64,000 nucleotides of DNA, from assembly GCA_905221605.1 (NCBI GenBank), contig CAJNDS010000802.1, positions 434,001-498,000 of the forward strand, in the 5' to 3' direction. The translations under genes were made by a program, and so were the position numbers. The DNA comes from Symbiodinium natans (Eukaryota; Sar; Dinophyceae; Suessiales; Symbiodiniaceae). Positions 22,680 through 34,234 of the stretch are shown piece after piece. How positions within the stretch are numbered: the first letter of the stretch is position 1; every line of letters starts with the position of its first letter. The notes beneath the pieces are model-generated. The model saw only the letters and a program-made list of their open reading frames with translations, ran no database searches and had not been told where the DNA came from.

Positions 22680-24500
22680 CGAAAGCTACCGGGTACCAGG
22701 GTTACGTCGAACCGCTTTGTGTAAGGCGAAGAAATTGGAACTTACATGTTTTGCTCACATTTGTCGATGGGCCTGGGTAGCGTGACAGTGGGGTTCGTGG
22801 GCTTTGTCCGCAGGGTTTAGGCCCTGTACGCAGGGGAGATCACTCCAAAGATTATCTACGGAATTCTTTCCAGATTCTCGGATTCTCTTATTCTGGAGAC
22901 CCTAGTCTAGGGATACTCTGCGGTCTCCGTTGGGTGTGGTACTCTGTCGAACTTCTCCGTGATTCTCTGGGAGTTCCCCGTGCGTGGGTGGGTGGGGGTG
23001 GGCGCTCCGGGTATACTCTGCAGGATTATCTGCGGGTTGGGTTGCCATATGCTGTTTGCGGGGGTTTCTCTGGGAGGGAGGCCCAGGTCAAGGGGCCTGA
23101 TGCGAACCAGTGAGGAAAATAATTCTTTGGATCAACACAATCCAGCTTGGGTGGGAAGAACCATCGTTGTTTTCGTGGTTTTGAAATCCCTATTTTGGAC
23201 GAGTTGAAGCTCTCGGTGTTTGCGACCCCTGCGAGATACGGGTGCATGTAGTGATATGCGTATGCAAGGACGCGTTGATGCAACTGCAAGTGTAGTGTCA
23301 CAGTGAATGTCATAGCTAGTGAATGCCGTGAGGGTGGTATGACGCACACGTGAAATAAGAAGAACACGCCACGTTCCGAGGGAATCTGCGATAAACTCGA
23401 GCACATTTATAATAAGAATGTCTTCTGTGTGTACTGTGCAATAATGCGAGGAGCTTCGAGGAGCTGTGAGGATGAGGAAGTCCAGGAAGATAGAGGAGTT
23501 TTTCTTGACAAGCCCATCCCGTGGCCTTTTATTTGGATAAGGCCACTCATGACAGGTCAACCTGTACTATTCAAGCCAGAAATCACTAGTGTGTGAGCTG
23601 GAGGGAACTTGCAAAAAGTTCGTGACCCTCTCTTGCTTGCAAACTCTGCCTTCGAGGTGTCACGGGGAATGCAGTGTGCCAAGCATAGTGCTCTTAAGTT
23701 GTGTAGCTGAGTTGGCGGATGCATTGGTGCATTTGTTTGTTTGATCTCGGCTCCGCTGTTTCTGGGGGGAGGGGGGCAGCGGCACTCTTCTGGCTGAGGC
23801 CCAGTCTGCAGAAAGCCTGGCATTACCAGGAAGTCGCTAAAGGTGCTCCTGGACTGTTTGAGTTTGAATGGCATGTGTGGCAGAGTGTCATCAGGTATTG
23901 CCCGGGGCATCCAGTATTCCCGCTCATCTGCTGGCGAAGGCCAGTTGTCGTGTAACTACTTGCAAGCAGAGTTGCTGCAGAGTTGTCGGAGAACATGCTT
24001 GGTCACAAATTTGCAGAGCAACCGGGCGCCCTGTGAATGTGCGCTTAGGCTTCGGCTGCTGATGGCGCAAGCGTCCGTGCACCTAGCCAACAATGAGATT
24101 TTCTGACGACTCAGAGGGCGCGCATGTTGCGGGCAAGTGAGCGATTTGGCGTGGTCATTCGCAAGCCACACAAGCCACACAGTCTCTGAGGCGGGTGAAC
24201 CAGCTGGAATCCAAAGTACGAAGTCCAGCCGCCCTGTAGTTTGTTTGGGCTGCTTAGAGTCTGGGCCCTGTAGGCTTCTGTGACAGAAAAGGCCTGCTCA
24301 TGCAGCTTTGCAGCACTTCTAGAGATGTCCGGTACGTGCCGCAGACAATTTGGAGAAGTAGGGTTTGCCGGCCCACCCGTGTGAGACCAGGCAGGTTCTC
24401 GGACTCGAGCTCGTGATCGGATTGCATCATTTGATGTGTGCCCAACTTGCTCAACCCAATAGGCTACTGAGCCACTGCACCGGGCTCGGACATGTTTCGT
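22680..24500 (+). other. No recognisable gene
   Basis: I searched both strands for SNF2 C-lobe motifs (FSQW, GLNL, HRIGQ) and found none. 22.85-23.05 kb has drifting words such as ATTCTCxGGATTCTCT and ACTCTGCxGG; 23.1-24.5 kb shows only short frames. Confidence 0.5.
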
Positions 24501-24501
24501 A

Positions 24502-27500
24502 ATGCCGCCTGGTGAGGCCATGAAGCTGGAAGGTGCCGTGATAGCTGTAACTGGTGGTGCTAGTGGATTGGGCGAGAGCACCGTGGAACTCTGCGTGGCG
24601 CGGGGAGCGAAAGTCGCAGCCCCTCGGCGGACAGGCACGAAGGTTTTGAGGGCAAGTGCATCCGTGCGTTGCGCCAGAACGTGTCAGATGCATGACGTGA
24701 AGCAGTGAAACGCTTCTTGTACTGTCATGCCTGACCGCAGGGAATCCGCAGCAATGATGTCGGCTCATGAGGGGTAGCAGCTCGACCTCACGTAGTGATG
24801 GAAGCCTTAGACCTGCTCGAGCCCTTTGAGCTTGATGAGTATTCGATTGGCGAGGCGTTGGAGTTGGGAGCCGGGGGGGCCGGGAATGGGACATGCCAGG
24901 GGGGGATGTTAGGACGTTTAGTGCATATTACCAGTTCTCACCAGGGCTTCAACGGCTTCCGGCCAGGTGAGGAATGCCTTTGAGAACTTGGAGCGCCGAT
25001 GCGGAACTCCCAAAGCGACCGCCGAAGAGTTCCTCGCAAAGCTTAAAGTTGCAATCCCAAAGACAGAGCACATGCAGAAGCGAGCAACCACAGTTTGGTC
25101 AAAGCTGAGCGGCCTCCTGGAATCCTTGCATGACCAGGCGATGTTAACAAGCCGTCTGGAGTACCTTGCGTTGAGACATATGAATCAGGACATCAGCACG
25201 ACAGAGGTAGAGACCTTCAAGGGGATCTTGCTTGAGTTCTGTGCCTCCAAGCTGGGTGGCATGATGACGGCCGAGTTTCAGTTCGGCATCTCGCGCCTCA
25301 TCGATGCAGTAGGGGCGTCCTACCATCGCACCCGCGAGTTCTACAGGTCCAACCTGAAGATTCTCGAGGCAAGCTGGGTTGTCGTGCAGGAGAACTCGAA
25401 GGAGACCGATGCTGCCGATGGAGAGGTTTTGGAAGGAGAGGAGGGTGAGGAGGGACAAGAAGTCCAGGAAGCTGAAAAGGAGGAGCAGGCGACAACTCCA
25501 GACAAGAAGAAAAGTAGCGGGGAACGGGCAAGCAATGAGGCTACCAAGACCATGAAAGACAGTGGCGCGGCCAATGCCCAAAACATGAATGTCCCCACGA
25601 GCTTTGGTGAGATGGCAAGATTCAATGCTTCGGTGATGGGTGTCGGGGACCGGCCATGGCTTTCAGAAATGATCACCGCACTGGACAACCTCGTGCCCAA
25701 TGTTGGCAACATTGACCGTCTACAGGAGGAGTGTGACGTTCTCTCGCTGCTGCTCTGGCGCCACTCGCGCCACGAGCAGTTGGACCTGCCCGGCTTCAAG
25801 TCTGTGATGTTTGCATCCCTAAGGCCCCATGCCATTCTTATTCATCTTTTCTAAACTTTGAAGCTTTCGTGCTGCTTCTTCGTGCTGGTTACGACGTTCA
25901 CACGGCGTTGTTGCGTTGTTGCGACGTTCTGCACAGCCGGCAAGCCAAGGTCCATGCTTCAGGCCTGGGCGGATGCGGGGATGACGTGTTGCGGTCTCCT
26001 AAGGGTAAAAACGCCAAATGCGGCGATTCGTTAAAATATAACCCAGCTTCCACCCTGTACTCGCCCCGGGAAGACATCATTAGCAGTTGCAGAAAGCATT
26101 GGTAGCCGGGGTCCTAGGAGCCCTAAGCTTTCCAGCGAAGCCCTTGCAGGCCAAGTGGAGCATAAAGTATGAAAACGCTTGGAACTGGTTCTGGTCATGT
26201 ATCGAGAAGATGCTGGACACCAACAAACAGCTGCCAGGAATCTACTATAGTCACCTAAAAAGCTTCACCGAGTCGCTTGACGAAGACATGGCGGCCGAAT
26301 TCAAGCTTGAGGTCTTTGAGACGCTGTTTGCCACTTGTGTCCAGACTCAGGATTATCTGAAGGCATCCAATGCTCGCCTGCAGTTCATCATGGGTCGGAT
26401 TCTCCGCATCATGAGCGACATCTTCTCGAAAACCAAGACTGCCGTCCGAGACATTTCAGCTCTTGGGTTGCTCCATGCAGGGTATGGTGTTCCAGAGGAC
26501 TTGACCGTCCCGTTCACAGAGGCCATCATGATGACAGTGAGAAAGTTCAGCAGCAATGAGTCGATCCTCCCTGGAGTGCAGTGGTGTTTGAACCTTGTCG
26601 CGTGGCTGCATCCAAGACTAGCCGGTGACTAGCCAAGGCTTGCAAATGCTTGCGGTAGCAGAACCATGCAAGCTACGCGCATCAGAGTGCCCTAGGATAC
26701 CCTATCGTGCTCGCAGAGCGATCTGAGGTTGGCAGGATCGTTACCCGCACCTTGGCAGAAGGCTCTACCGCCGTCATGCAGTCCATCAACAAGAACTCGG
26801 CAAAGGAGCTGCAGAAAGCGGTTCTGCCTGCGCCAAGAGGTAAGCGAGAACAGCTTCTGCTGAGAGTGCAGGCCCCCGACCTAGAGTGTGACCGAGAGCA
26901 TGCTGTGCCAGTGTTTCAGTGAAGTCAAGAAGACTGAAAGATCAGCAACATGAGTGAGACATAGTGAGACACTAAGGTCGGCACAGAGTCGATTTCACCA
27001 CTTGTTTGGGCCATCGAGACAGGCGCACTGAGGTCGGCACAGGCCATTTTGCAGGAGTTGCTCACGATTCGTGCGGACCGGTCGTCCTACTACTACAGCA
27101 TGAAGGGCCTCTTCGCGCGGCACCCGGACATCGTCCAGCTGCTGTGCCGACAGGCACCCACGCTGCTGAGCCATCTTCTCGATGGCCACTTCCTTGCAGT
27201 TTCAGAGTGAAAAGAGGAGATAGGATATGACAGAGGGCATCTCGGATTTCTCCTGCTTTGCCTTGAGCTGCAGGTCTGGTTTGGAAGTCTAAGAGGATCA
27301 AGGGAGGCATGCGGCGCGTGAACTACTATATTGGTGCCCTGTTCCCTGGCAGAGCTGTGGTGACCAGTAGCCGTCGATCTCTCGTGTTTTGCAGGGTTGC
27401 CCTCTTCGGTCACTCAGTAGCGCTGCCGAGGTTGATGGATGACAGTGGCAAGCTCACACCTTCTATGCACACACTCATTATGCACGGAGATCCCGAGATC

Positions 27501-30500
27501 GTGTGTCATTCTTGTCCAGCATTCGCGGCGGACCTGTTGTGGGCTCGCATGTGTGGCCTCGCCTTCGTCGGCACGAAGTTGTGGTTCATCCTAACCCTGG
27601 CCAACTTCATCGTAGGATTACAATATGGAATCCTCATGAGCGATGACGCTGGCGCTAGTCGTTGGGCGCTGATTGGCTGCCGAGCACCTTGGACAGTGCA
27701 AGTCAAATCGAGCAAAGCAGTTAAAACAGGATTGGCGTAGTGGGCTTAGTGCGCCCTTGGCATGTCTGAAGGCTAGGGTTTGAGGCTCCGAGCCGGAGAT
27801 CAAAACCGACTACGAGGAACCAGATGACGAAGAAGGGCCAAACAGGCTGGCACAGTTGCCTTGAAGGAGCATTCCAAAGGGTAACTTCACAGCTTGCTGC
27901 GCCTCGCCCTGGCCTTTTTTAGAACAGTGACAGCGTGTTGGTGCTTCGCGCTGAGTCGAAAGGGGGGGAACACACAAGAAGCAACAGCGCGCTTCCAGGT
28001 CATGGTGGGTGAAAATCGGTTCTCGATGCAAACCTCCAAACTGGACGAAAGAAGGGGGGGGGGGGGCATGTTTGTTCCATTCCGGTAGTAATTGGTGGGG
28101 AGAAAGGTGATGCCCACAACCGGGGATGTGAATATTCTTCGACACAGGTCCAACACTGCATTTGACATAGGTAGAGAATAGCGAAATGGGACATACCACT
28201 GCGCTCCAAGGTGTTCATGTATGTCTTCAGCTTGGGGCAGCTCTTTGCCAAGCACATGTACCAGACCGTTCGGGCGTGCTCAGCTGGCAAAACGTCACGA
28301 TGCTTCTGGTGCTGCCGGGTGCCCACTTATCTAGTCACCTCGAGGCAAGAGTTCATCGAGTTCATTCTTGTGCTCTTTTTGCTAACAATGCTGGTCATGG
28401 AGCCTTTCCTTCACTGCTTGCAAGTCAGCGATGAATGGCTGACAAATTGCTGTGCTTTTGGGCAGTTCTACTGTGACTTGTCGGACTGGTACGATCGTGT
28501 TTCGACTGTCCCCATGCTCCTGTATTTCGTTTTGGCCTTTGAGTTGGTCCACTTCAACATTCATCTTAGCTGCTTTGCTGTGATCTGCACGCGGTTTTGG
28601 TGGGAGTTCTTGGTCTACATCGGGGCTCTGGTGTTTCTGGCGACAGCGTTCGCATCGGCGATTGCCTGCTTGCCACAGATCGGGCTGGAGACGGGGATTC
28701 AGATGACAGATTTCTACAATTGGCCTGCAGCTTTCCAGGCCCTCCTCTCTATGGGCCTCAATGTGTACGGTGCAAACAACTACGCAGAAATTGCCACGGA
28801 GAACGAGCCGCTACTGAAGTGGTTTGTGATTGCCTTCGCATCCTTTTGGCACGTGTACTTCATGAACTTGATGGTGGCCCAGTTATGCCAGCGATACATC
28901 GCCATCTCCAAGGATGCGCTGGGCTATGCAAGGCTGACCCGGGGCACGATCATCTTCGAGACGGCCATGCCAATGATCTCCGCAAAACGGTGGACCAGGT
29001 TTGTGAATTCCTTGCGTCTTGATGAGCCATGTGAGCTGGATGAAGGTGATGCAGGTCCCAAAGGGGGCGTTGCAACCTCAGAGGGCCAGTACGAATATCT
29101 GAACCATCCATCCATAGAGCTGGACAGAGTTCAGCGTTATGGAGGCCTGGCATCCCCACAGCTACCGTGGCCTCCATCTGCAGATGAGGATGACAGCGCT
29201 GTCGCCCTGCTGCAAAAGAGCACCGACAAGAGATTTGATGAGATCGAGAGGCTGGTCTTTGACATAGCTGTCAAGCTGGGAGTGCGAAACCAGCAGGGTG
29301 CCCTTGCATCCGTTCTGGGAGGGTCCCAGGCACATGGCTCTGCAATTAGTCATCAGAGTCACCATAGCCACAACTCCAACTCCAAATCCGGCGCAGAAGA
29401 AAACTTGGGAAGCTCGCCTTTCAGTATGGGCATTGCGGATGAGGAGGAGGATGTGGAGGAGGACAAAGGGAACTCACCTGATGCAAGTCCCGTAGCAGCA
29501 GTTCCTGCAGCTCCTGCAGCACCCAAGAAACCAGAAGGTCAGGCAGTGGTCGGCGTGTGAAAAAAGTCACACAGGACACACAAGGACGAAGCGTTTTTGA
29601 AAAGATGCGTCTCACATTTTGATGCACCAGGACATGCAATTGCACAAGGCTCAGAGGGCCCATGTGGAGCTTCGAAGTTGAAGCCAGAAGCATGTTCCAC
29701 CAGTTTCACCAGGGACCGATCAATGGGACGTTCCGCTTACTGCTTTGTGCGCTCAGCTGCACGTTGACCTGCGTTCCTCTATTCCTATATGCTAAATTCG
29801 AGCGATCCACAGGTTTGGATAAAGGACGGGCCGTGGACCTTGCATCAGAAAAGTCTGCAGCACGTTTCACGAGAAAAGGTAAAAGTGTGTGCCTTCAGCC
29901 TGCTGCGTGCGACGCGAGACAAATCACCTACCACGCGGCAGAGAGACATTGCTCTGTGGCTCGGTGTAGTCAAGGTTCTGGACATGAACAAGGAGAAGGG
30001 TGATGCTGTCGTTCAGAAGGTTGGTGCTTCCAATGCATTTTTTGTGGAATGCCCTTTGGCCGCAACGTGACATGGGCTGCTCTCCTAGTACAAGAGACTC
30101 TCACCCCCATGCCTGGCTATTCGCGAGAATGCGATAGCTACGGTGGGTTGGGCACGGCATGCTCGCATGGCTGGATTGCCTCTGCAGCAGACATCCTTGC
30201 AATAAGGCAACATCCTGGATGAAAAATCCGTGGAGGAATGCATGACAGCCATTAAGCAGAAGTTTGGAAAGCTGAGCGGCGTGGTCAGCTGTGCAGGCCC
30301 GATGTTTGAATGGTGAGGTTGGATAAAGAGAGTATGGGTTGTTGCTGGTTCGACCCGTGTCTTGGGATGTTGCCCTGATGCGACGCCTCATGCTCTTTGC
30401 ATCAACACGGGCTTTCACGACATACTGCCTTCTCCTTGGAGGCGGTCAGACTCTCGGCAAGGGCCTCAGAACAGAGTGCCAATGCATGCCCTGGTAGGGT

Positions 30501-33500
30501 TGTCTTGTCAGAGAGAGAGAGAGCCTTGCTTTTTGACCAAAGAGTCCGTCTCATGTGGACCCGTGACACCAATGGCGCGCCCAGCGCGCGGGGGTTCAGG
30601 GACTTCTGCCCTGTCCCTCATGCCCGGTAGAAGAAGAAGACGAAGAAGAAGCAGAAGAAGAAGAAGAAGAGAGAGAGGGGGGGGGGACTGCACATGGAGA
30701 GTCGTCGTCTCACTCCGGACGAGACTTGGGCGCGCCTGCGCGCACGGGGGGCTTGCCCCCTAAGCCCGGTAGAAGGAGAGAGAGAGAGAGTGAGAGAGTG
30801 AGAGAGTGAGAGAGAGAGAGAGAGAGAGTGAGAGAGTAACATTGTCCACACAGCGTGTTGTTTCACACACAGACCTGACCGCAAGAGCACGCCCATCCGG
30901 GCGGCCCCTCCGGGGCTATGTGCGCAGGAAGGAAGGAAGAGTGATGGAGTGTGTGTGTGTGTGGAACCAGCTAGAGCCTGTTGGCACGGATCGGGTATGC
31001 TTGCATGGCCGGAGCATGCTGGAATGGATTTTCCTTCTTTGAAGAGTGAGACTGAGACTGAGACTGAGACTGAGACTGAGACTGAGAGTGAGAGTGAGAG
31101 TGAGAGAGAGTGTGTATGTGTGTGTGTGTGTCTCTGTGTCTGTGTCTGTGTGTTTGTCTGAGTCTGTGCTGTGTGTTTGTCTGAGTCTGAGTCTGAGTCT
31201 GAGTCTGTGTCTGTGTCTGTGTCTGTGTCTGTGTCTGTGTCTGTGTCTGCGCGTGCGCGTGCGCGTGGGCGTGGGCGTGGGCGTGTGCGCGTGTGCCCGC
31301 GCGTTTGTGCTTGCTTTGGCTGATTCTAGGCACTGGCCCTACGCTGGACAAGAAGGGCAATCCCCATGCACTGTCCCCATTTAAGAAGACGATGGAGCTC
31401 AACATCCTGGGCACCTTCCTTATAGCAACCAAGGCCAGGCTGCGCGGTTGAATGGAGCAGTTCAGAACGCTTGTGTTCCCCATCTTGGAGCTGCGTAGAG
31501 TTGCAACATGTCGCATATGTACATGGGATACCGCACTGGTCTCATGGCTGACGCGGACATGCGAGAGCATGGGCCCATACCAACCCAGCCAACCATTCCA
31601 CCAACCCAACGCTGAGTCCGAGTCCGAGCTTGAAGCCCGGACATCCGAGTTAAATTCTGAGTAAGGCAGTCAGGGGCAAACGGGTATGTGAACAACAGTT
31701 GGCAAGAATGAACGAGCGGCGAACAGGAGATCTTAAGGGCCTCTTACAGGTCTTGCTTGACAGGGAGAGGAGCGTGAAGGGAAGTCCGCCTCAATGCAGT
31801 AACCTTGGGCTGTCAAGTCGCTCCTGCAAGGCGGCGGTGTTGATAGCAGAGAATGCCCCAGAAGATGAGGATGGAGAACGAGGTGCAACCGGTGCAACGT
31901 TCAGCTTCAGCTTCTGCTTTTGATCCAGAGTTGGATGGGAATGAGACGAGGGTTATATGAATTATTTGGTTATCCATTGTGTCACGCCGTGCCAGGCTGC
32001 ATCATCAACGCCACCTAGCTGCATTATGGGCATCTGGGTGCTCAGGTGCGGGCCAATGCTCAACGACCCCGGGGGACTCTTGCACATTCACTCACTTACC
32101 CGACCCCCCGAACACAAACGGCGCACCGCCTTCTCAGCGTGTGCATTTTTGGAGTGTGAACCTGGGGCTCTTTGCGGCTCTTTCATCTGAGTAAGAGTCC
32201 CATAGCATCCTTGCATTGGTGGGATGCTCCTGTGCTTGCTGTGATCACTTGAGGTGGCCAGCGTGGCGGCTCAAGATGGCAAATGGCTCAGGGGCTCGGC
32301 AGCTTCTTCAAGCTGCACCAAGAAAAGTAGGTTGCACATCACCTTTGAAGACTTGTGGAGCTTTCCGGGGCCGGAAGAGCCACTATCTGAGGTCAAAACG
32401 GCCAAATCGCCTACGCGGCAGGTGCTGTGGCTTCACTGGGGTCATCTCAAGCAGTTAGGTTTGCTGTTGGCGTTGTCGTGAACTGGCGAACATCGGCGGG
32501 GTGGGCAGTGCATGTATGGGCATGTCACGTTAGCATCACCTCAGTATCGGCCACTCCCATAGTGCCAACCTGCCATGATCTGCCATGCTCCCAACCGTTC
32601 TGAGGCAAGGGCGGCATCATGTCCATGACGCTCCCCATGGCTCGTGACCTGGGCAAGCGTGGGATCCGCGTGAACTGCATCCTGCCGGGAGTGTTTGATA
32701 CCCCGATGACGGCGCCTTTGAGACTTGCATGGCCATGGGCTAGGGAATGCAGGGCCACGGTACTCCTAGCAGATCGTAGCAGTTCCAATACCCTCCCCAT
32801 CATGATCTTCAGATGTTTTTCAGATTTCCAGGTCGCGCTAGAAAAGCACTTCGTTGGCCATAGGCGTGCTTCATGGGAAGGCAATGTCTTACCTGTGGTC
32901 ATGATCTACTGTGTTTCGCTGGGAGTTTTTCGCAGCCGTTGGCTGAACACAAAAGCTGGCGACAACTGTCCCTGCACTCTAAACCCTAAACCCTAAACCA
33001 TTAAGAGTGCCCCCGAACATGCTCTGCGGACTGTCTCACGAAGGCACCCCCGCAGAACCTGAAGATTTGTTAGCAACTACCCCGCTGAACCTGAAGAGTT
33101 GTTAATGACTATCCCGCCGACCTGAAGAGTAATGAATGACGATCGCGCCGACCTCACGTTCTCCGGGGGGCCCGAGAAACAACCGACACAGGAGTGACAC
33201 ATTTGAAAACTGTACCTCCCCCCGAAATGTTACCCTGCGGTGCGGCTGGACTGCTTGGCGGGTGGCAAAAAAAAAGAAACCCTAAACCACCCTGCCTGCG
33301 GTTCGGCCAGCTACGCGGGAGCGAACCTAAACCCTGAACCCTAAAGCCTAAACCCTAAGGAGCAGAAGTTGTAAGTCACCACTCCAGTCTAGCGCGCGCA
33401 GCCCAGGAAGCAGTTCAGGCCGGCGGTGTACAAGAACCTTGCAGAGAACCTTGGCTCCGCATCTAGGGTTTAGGGTTTAGGGCTTCTGGTCCAAGTTGGA

Positions 33501-33861
33501 TCAATGCGAATGCCAGACACTACGCCGTTTGCATCCTGCGCAGTTTGAGTCGGCTGTACAGGTCGAATGTCTTCCCGACCACGCGCCTGGGCTTGCCAGA
33601 GGAGTTTGCAAAGATGGCCGTGGCGATTCTCGAGAACAAGAGCCTCGACAAGACATGATCAGAGCATCAAACCGAAGAGAGTGGCAGTTGTCATTTGAAC
33701 AGGTTACCTGGGCATCAGTGCTTGTCAGCAGCTCCAAGACTCTGAAGGTTCTAAAGGCTCTGATGAATCCAGTTGCCTGCTCCACATCCGAGCCTGACAT
33801 CAGGTTCGTCAACGGTGAATCTATACGCGTGGACGGGGGAATTCGCATGAGCAAGCTTTGA
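24502..33861 (+). CDS. Short-chain dehydrogenase, HSD17B10-like, 12 exons
   Basis: NAD(P)-dependent Rossmann enzyme closest to type-2 3-hydroxyacyl-CoA dehydrogenase (HSD17B10). Exons: 24502-24615 ([10 protein letters not shown] cofactor loop); 29975-30050 ([10 protein letters not shown]); 30207-30296 (DEKSVEE...SCAG); 31330-31433 ([14 protein letters not shown]); 31831-31882 ([11 protein letters not shown]); 31996-32009 (14 bases, CIIN); 32254-32278 (VASVAAQD); 32392-32421 ([10 protein letters not shown]); 32605-32713 ([18 protein letters not shown], then [13 protein letters not shown]); 33419-33445; 33562-33639 ([20 protein letters not shown]); 33804-33861 ([16 protein letters not shown]). 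Joined, catalytic Ser (ASVAA), Tyr and Lys (YAAGK) are all present at HSD17B10 spacing, and the C-terminus matches NGExIRLDGAIRM. No mitochondrial presequence is seen. Donors: 7 GC, 2 GT, 2 GA. Intron 1 (24616-29974) contains a whole globin/channel gene. 31.9-33.8 kb introns contain telomere-like repeats. Confidence 0.9.
24798..29560 (+). CDS. Two-globin / ion-transport fusion protein, nested in SDR intron 1
   Basis: Starts probably at ATG 24798 ([20 protein letters not shown]), then exons near 24966-25830, 26150-26620, 26719-26840, 27031-27188, 27274-27330, 27431-27640 and 28211-29560 (stop). The second exon contains a globin-like fold ending in [14 protein letters not shown] (candidate proximal His) with helices G/H after it, then a Lys/Glu-rich linker. 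The third repeats the pattern ([13 protein letters not shown]...[14 protein letters not shown]). [20 protein letters not shown] and [13 protein letters not shown] belong to a dinoflagellate module preceding an ion-transport domain. The last exon has hydrophobic spans [48 protein letters not shown], a pore-like [17 protein letters not shown] and [20 protein letters not shown], then a ~190-residue acidic cytosolic tail. This suggests a membrane channel with possible heme-based sensing; function is inferred. Confidence 0.7.
30555..30840 (+). repeat. Dispersed GC-hairpin/polypurine elements, copies 2 and 3
   Basis: Two back-to-back copies. The first has GGCGCGCCCAGCGCGCGGGG, then TCATGCCCGGTAG and (AAG)n plus (GA)n. 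The second has GGGCGCGCCTGCGCGCACGG, then TAAGCCCGGTAG and (GA)n. Both point the same way as the copy at 14.25 kb. They lie in the SDR intron 30297-31329. Confidence 0.65.
31045..31312. repeat. GAGACT / TGTGTC / GCGTGG microsatellite cluster
   Basis: (GAGACT)n, (GTGAGA)n, (TG)n, (TGAGTC)n, (TGTGTC)n and (GTGGGC)n follow one another without breaks. They end 18 bases before an SDR exon. Confidence 0.9.
32981..33483. repeat. Interstitial telomere-type repeats around a 32-bp tandem repeat
   Basis: AAACCCTAAACCCTAAACC at about 32981-32999, further CCCTAAA-like words at 33278-33290 and 33326-33358, and the reverse TTTAGGGTTTAGGG near 33467-33481. Between them, about three copies of a ~32-base unit (CCGCxGAACCTGAAGAxTTG) lie at 33050-33150. 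All is inside the SDR intron 32714-33418 or the one that follows. Confidence 0.8.
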
Positions 33862-34234
33862 ACAGTTGAGCCCCTGATCGGACAGTGTGGCAGTTGGCCG
33901 CCTCTGTTGACAGATCCGAGCAAAGCGGGAAGCAAAATTCGGAGGTCAGGTTGCTTTTGGTGAGGCCATGCAGAATGGTAGACTGCTTAAGGCCGGCTTG
34001 ATTTAGACTTGATGGTGCCAGGATGAAGGAGCTTCTAAAGCTACTTCGCACGGACATGGCTGAAGGTCATCGTGTCGTGGCTGGGAGCCCAGAACTTGCC
34101 ACTGCATTTGGGCTAGCAAATCGAGGGGGCCCTTGCGCGTGTCATGCCTGGCTGATGTGCCTGGGAGCCAGGGCCGTTAGGGATGGCACAGGGTAGGATG
34201 CACAGGAGTTGCAGCCCAGATTTCTGGGCATGAC

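Noticed and set aside
24111-24894. Minus-strand frames of 175 and 147 residues over SDR exon 1
   Set aside because: They are shadows of the conserved + strand Rossmann exon (VTGGASGLG).
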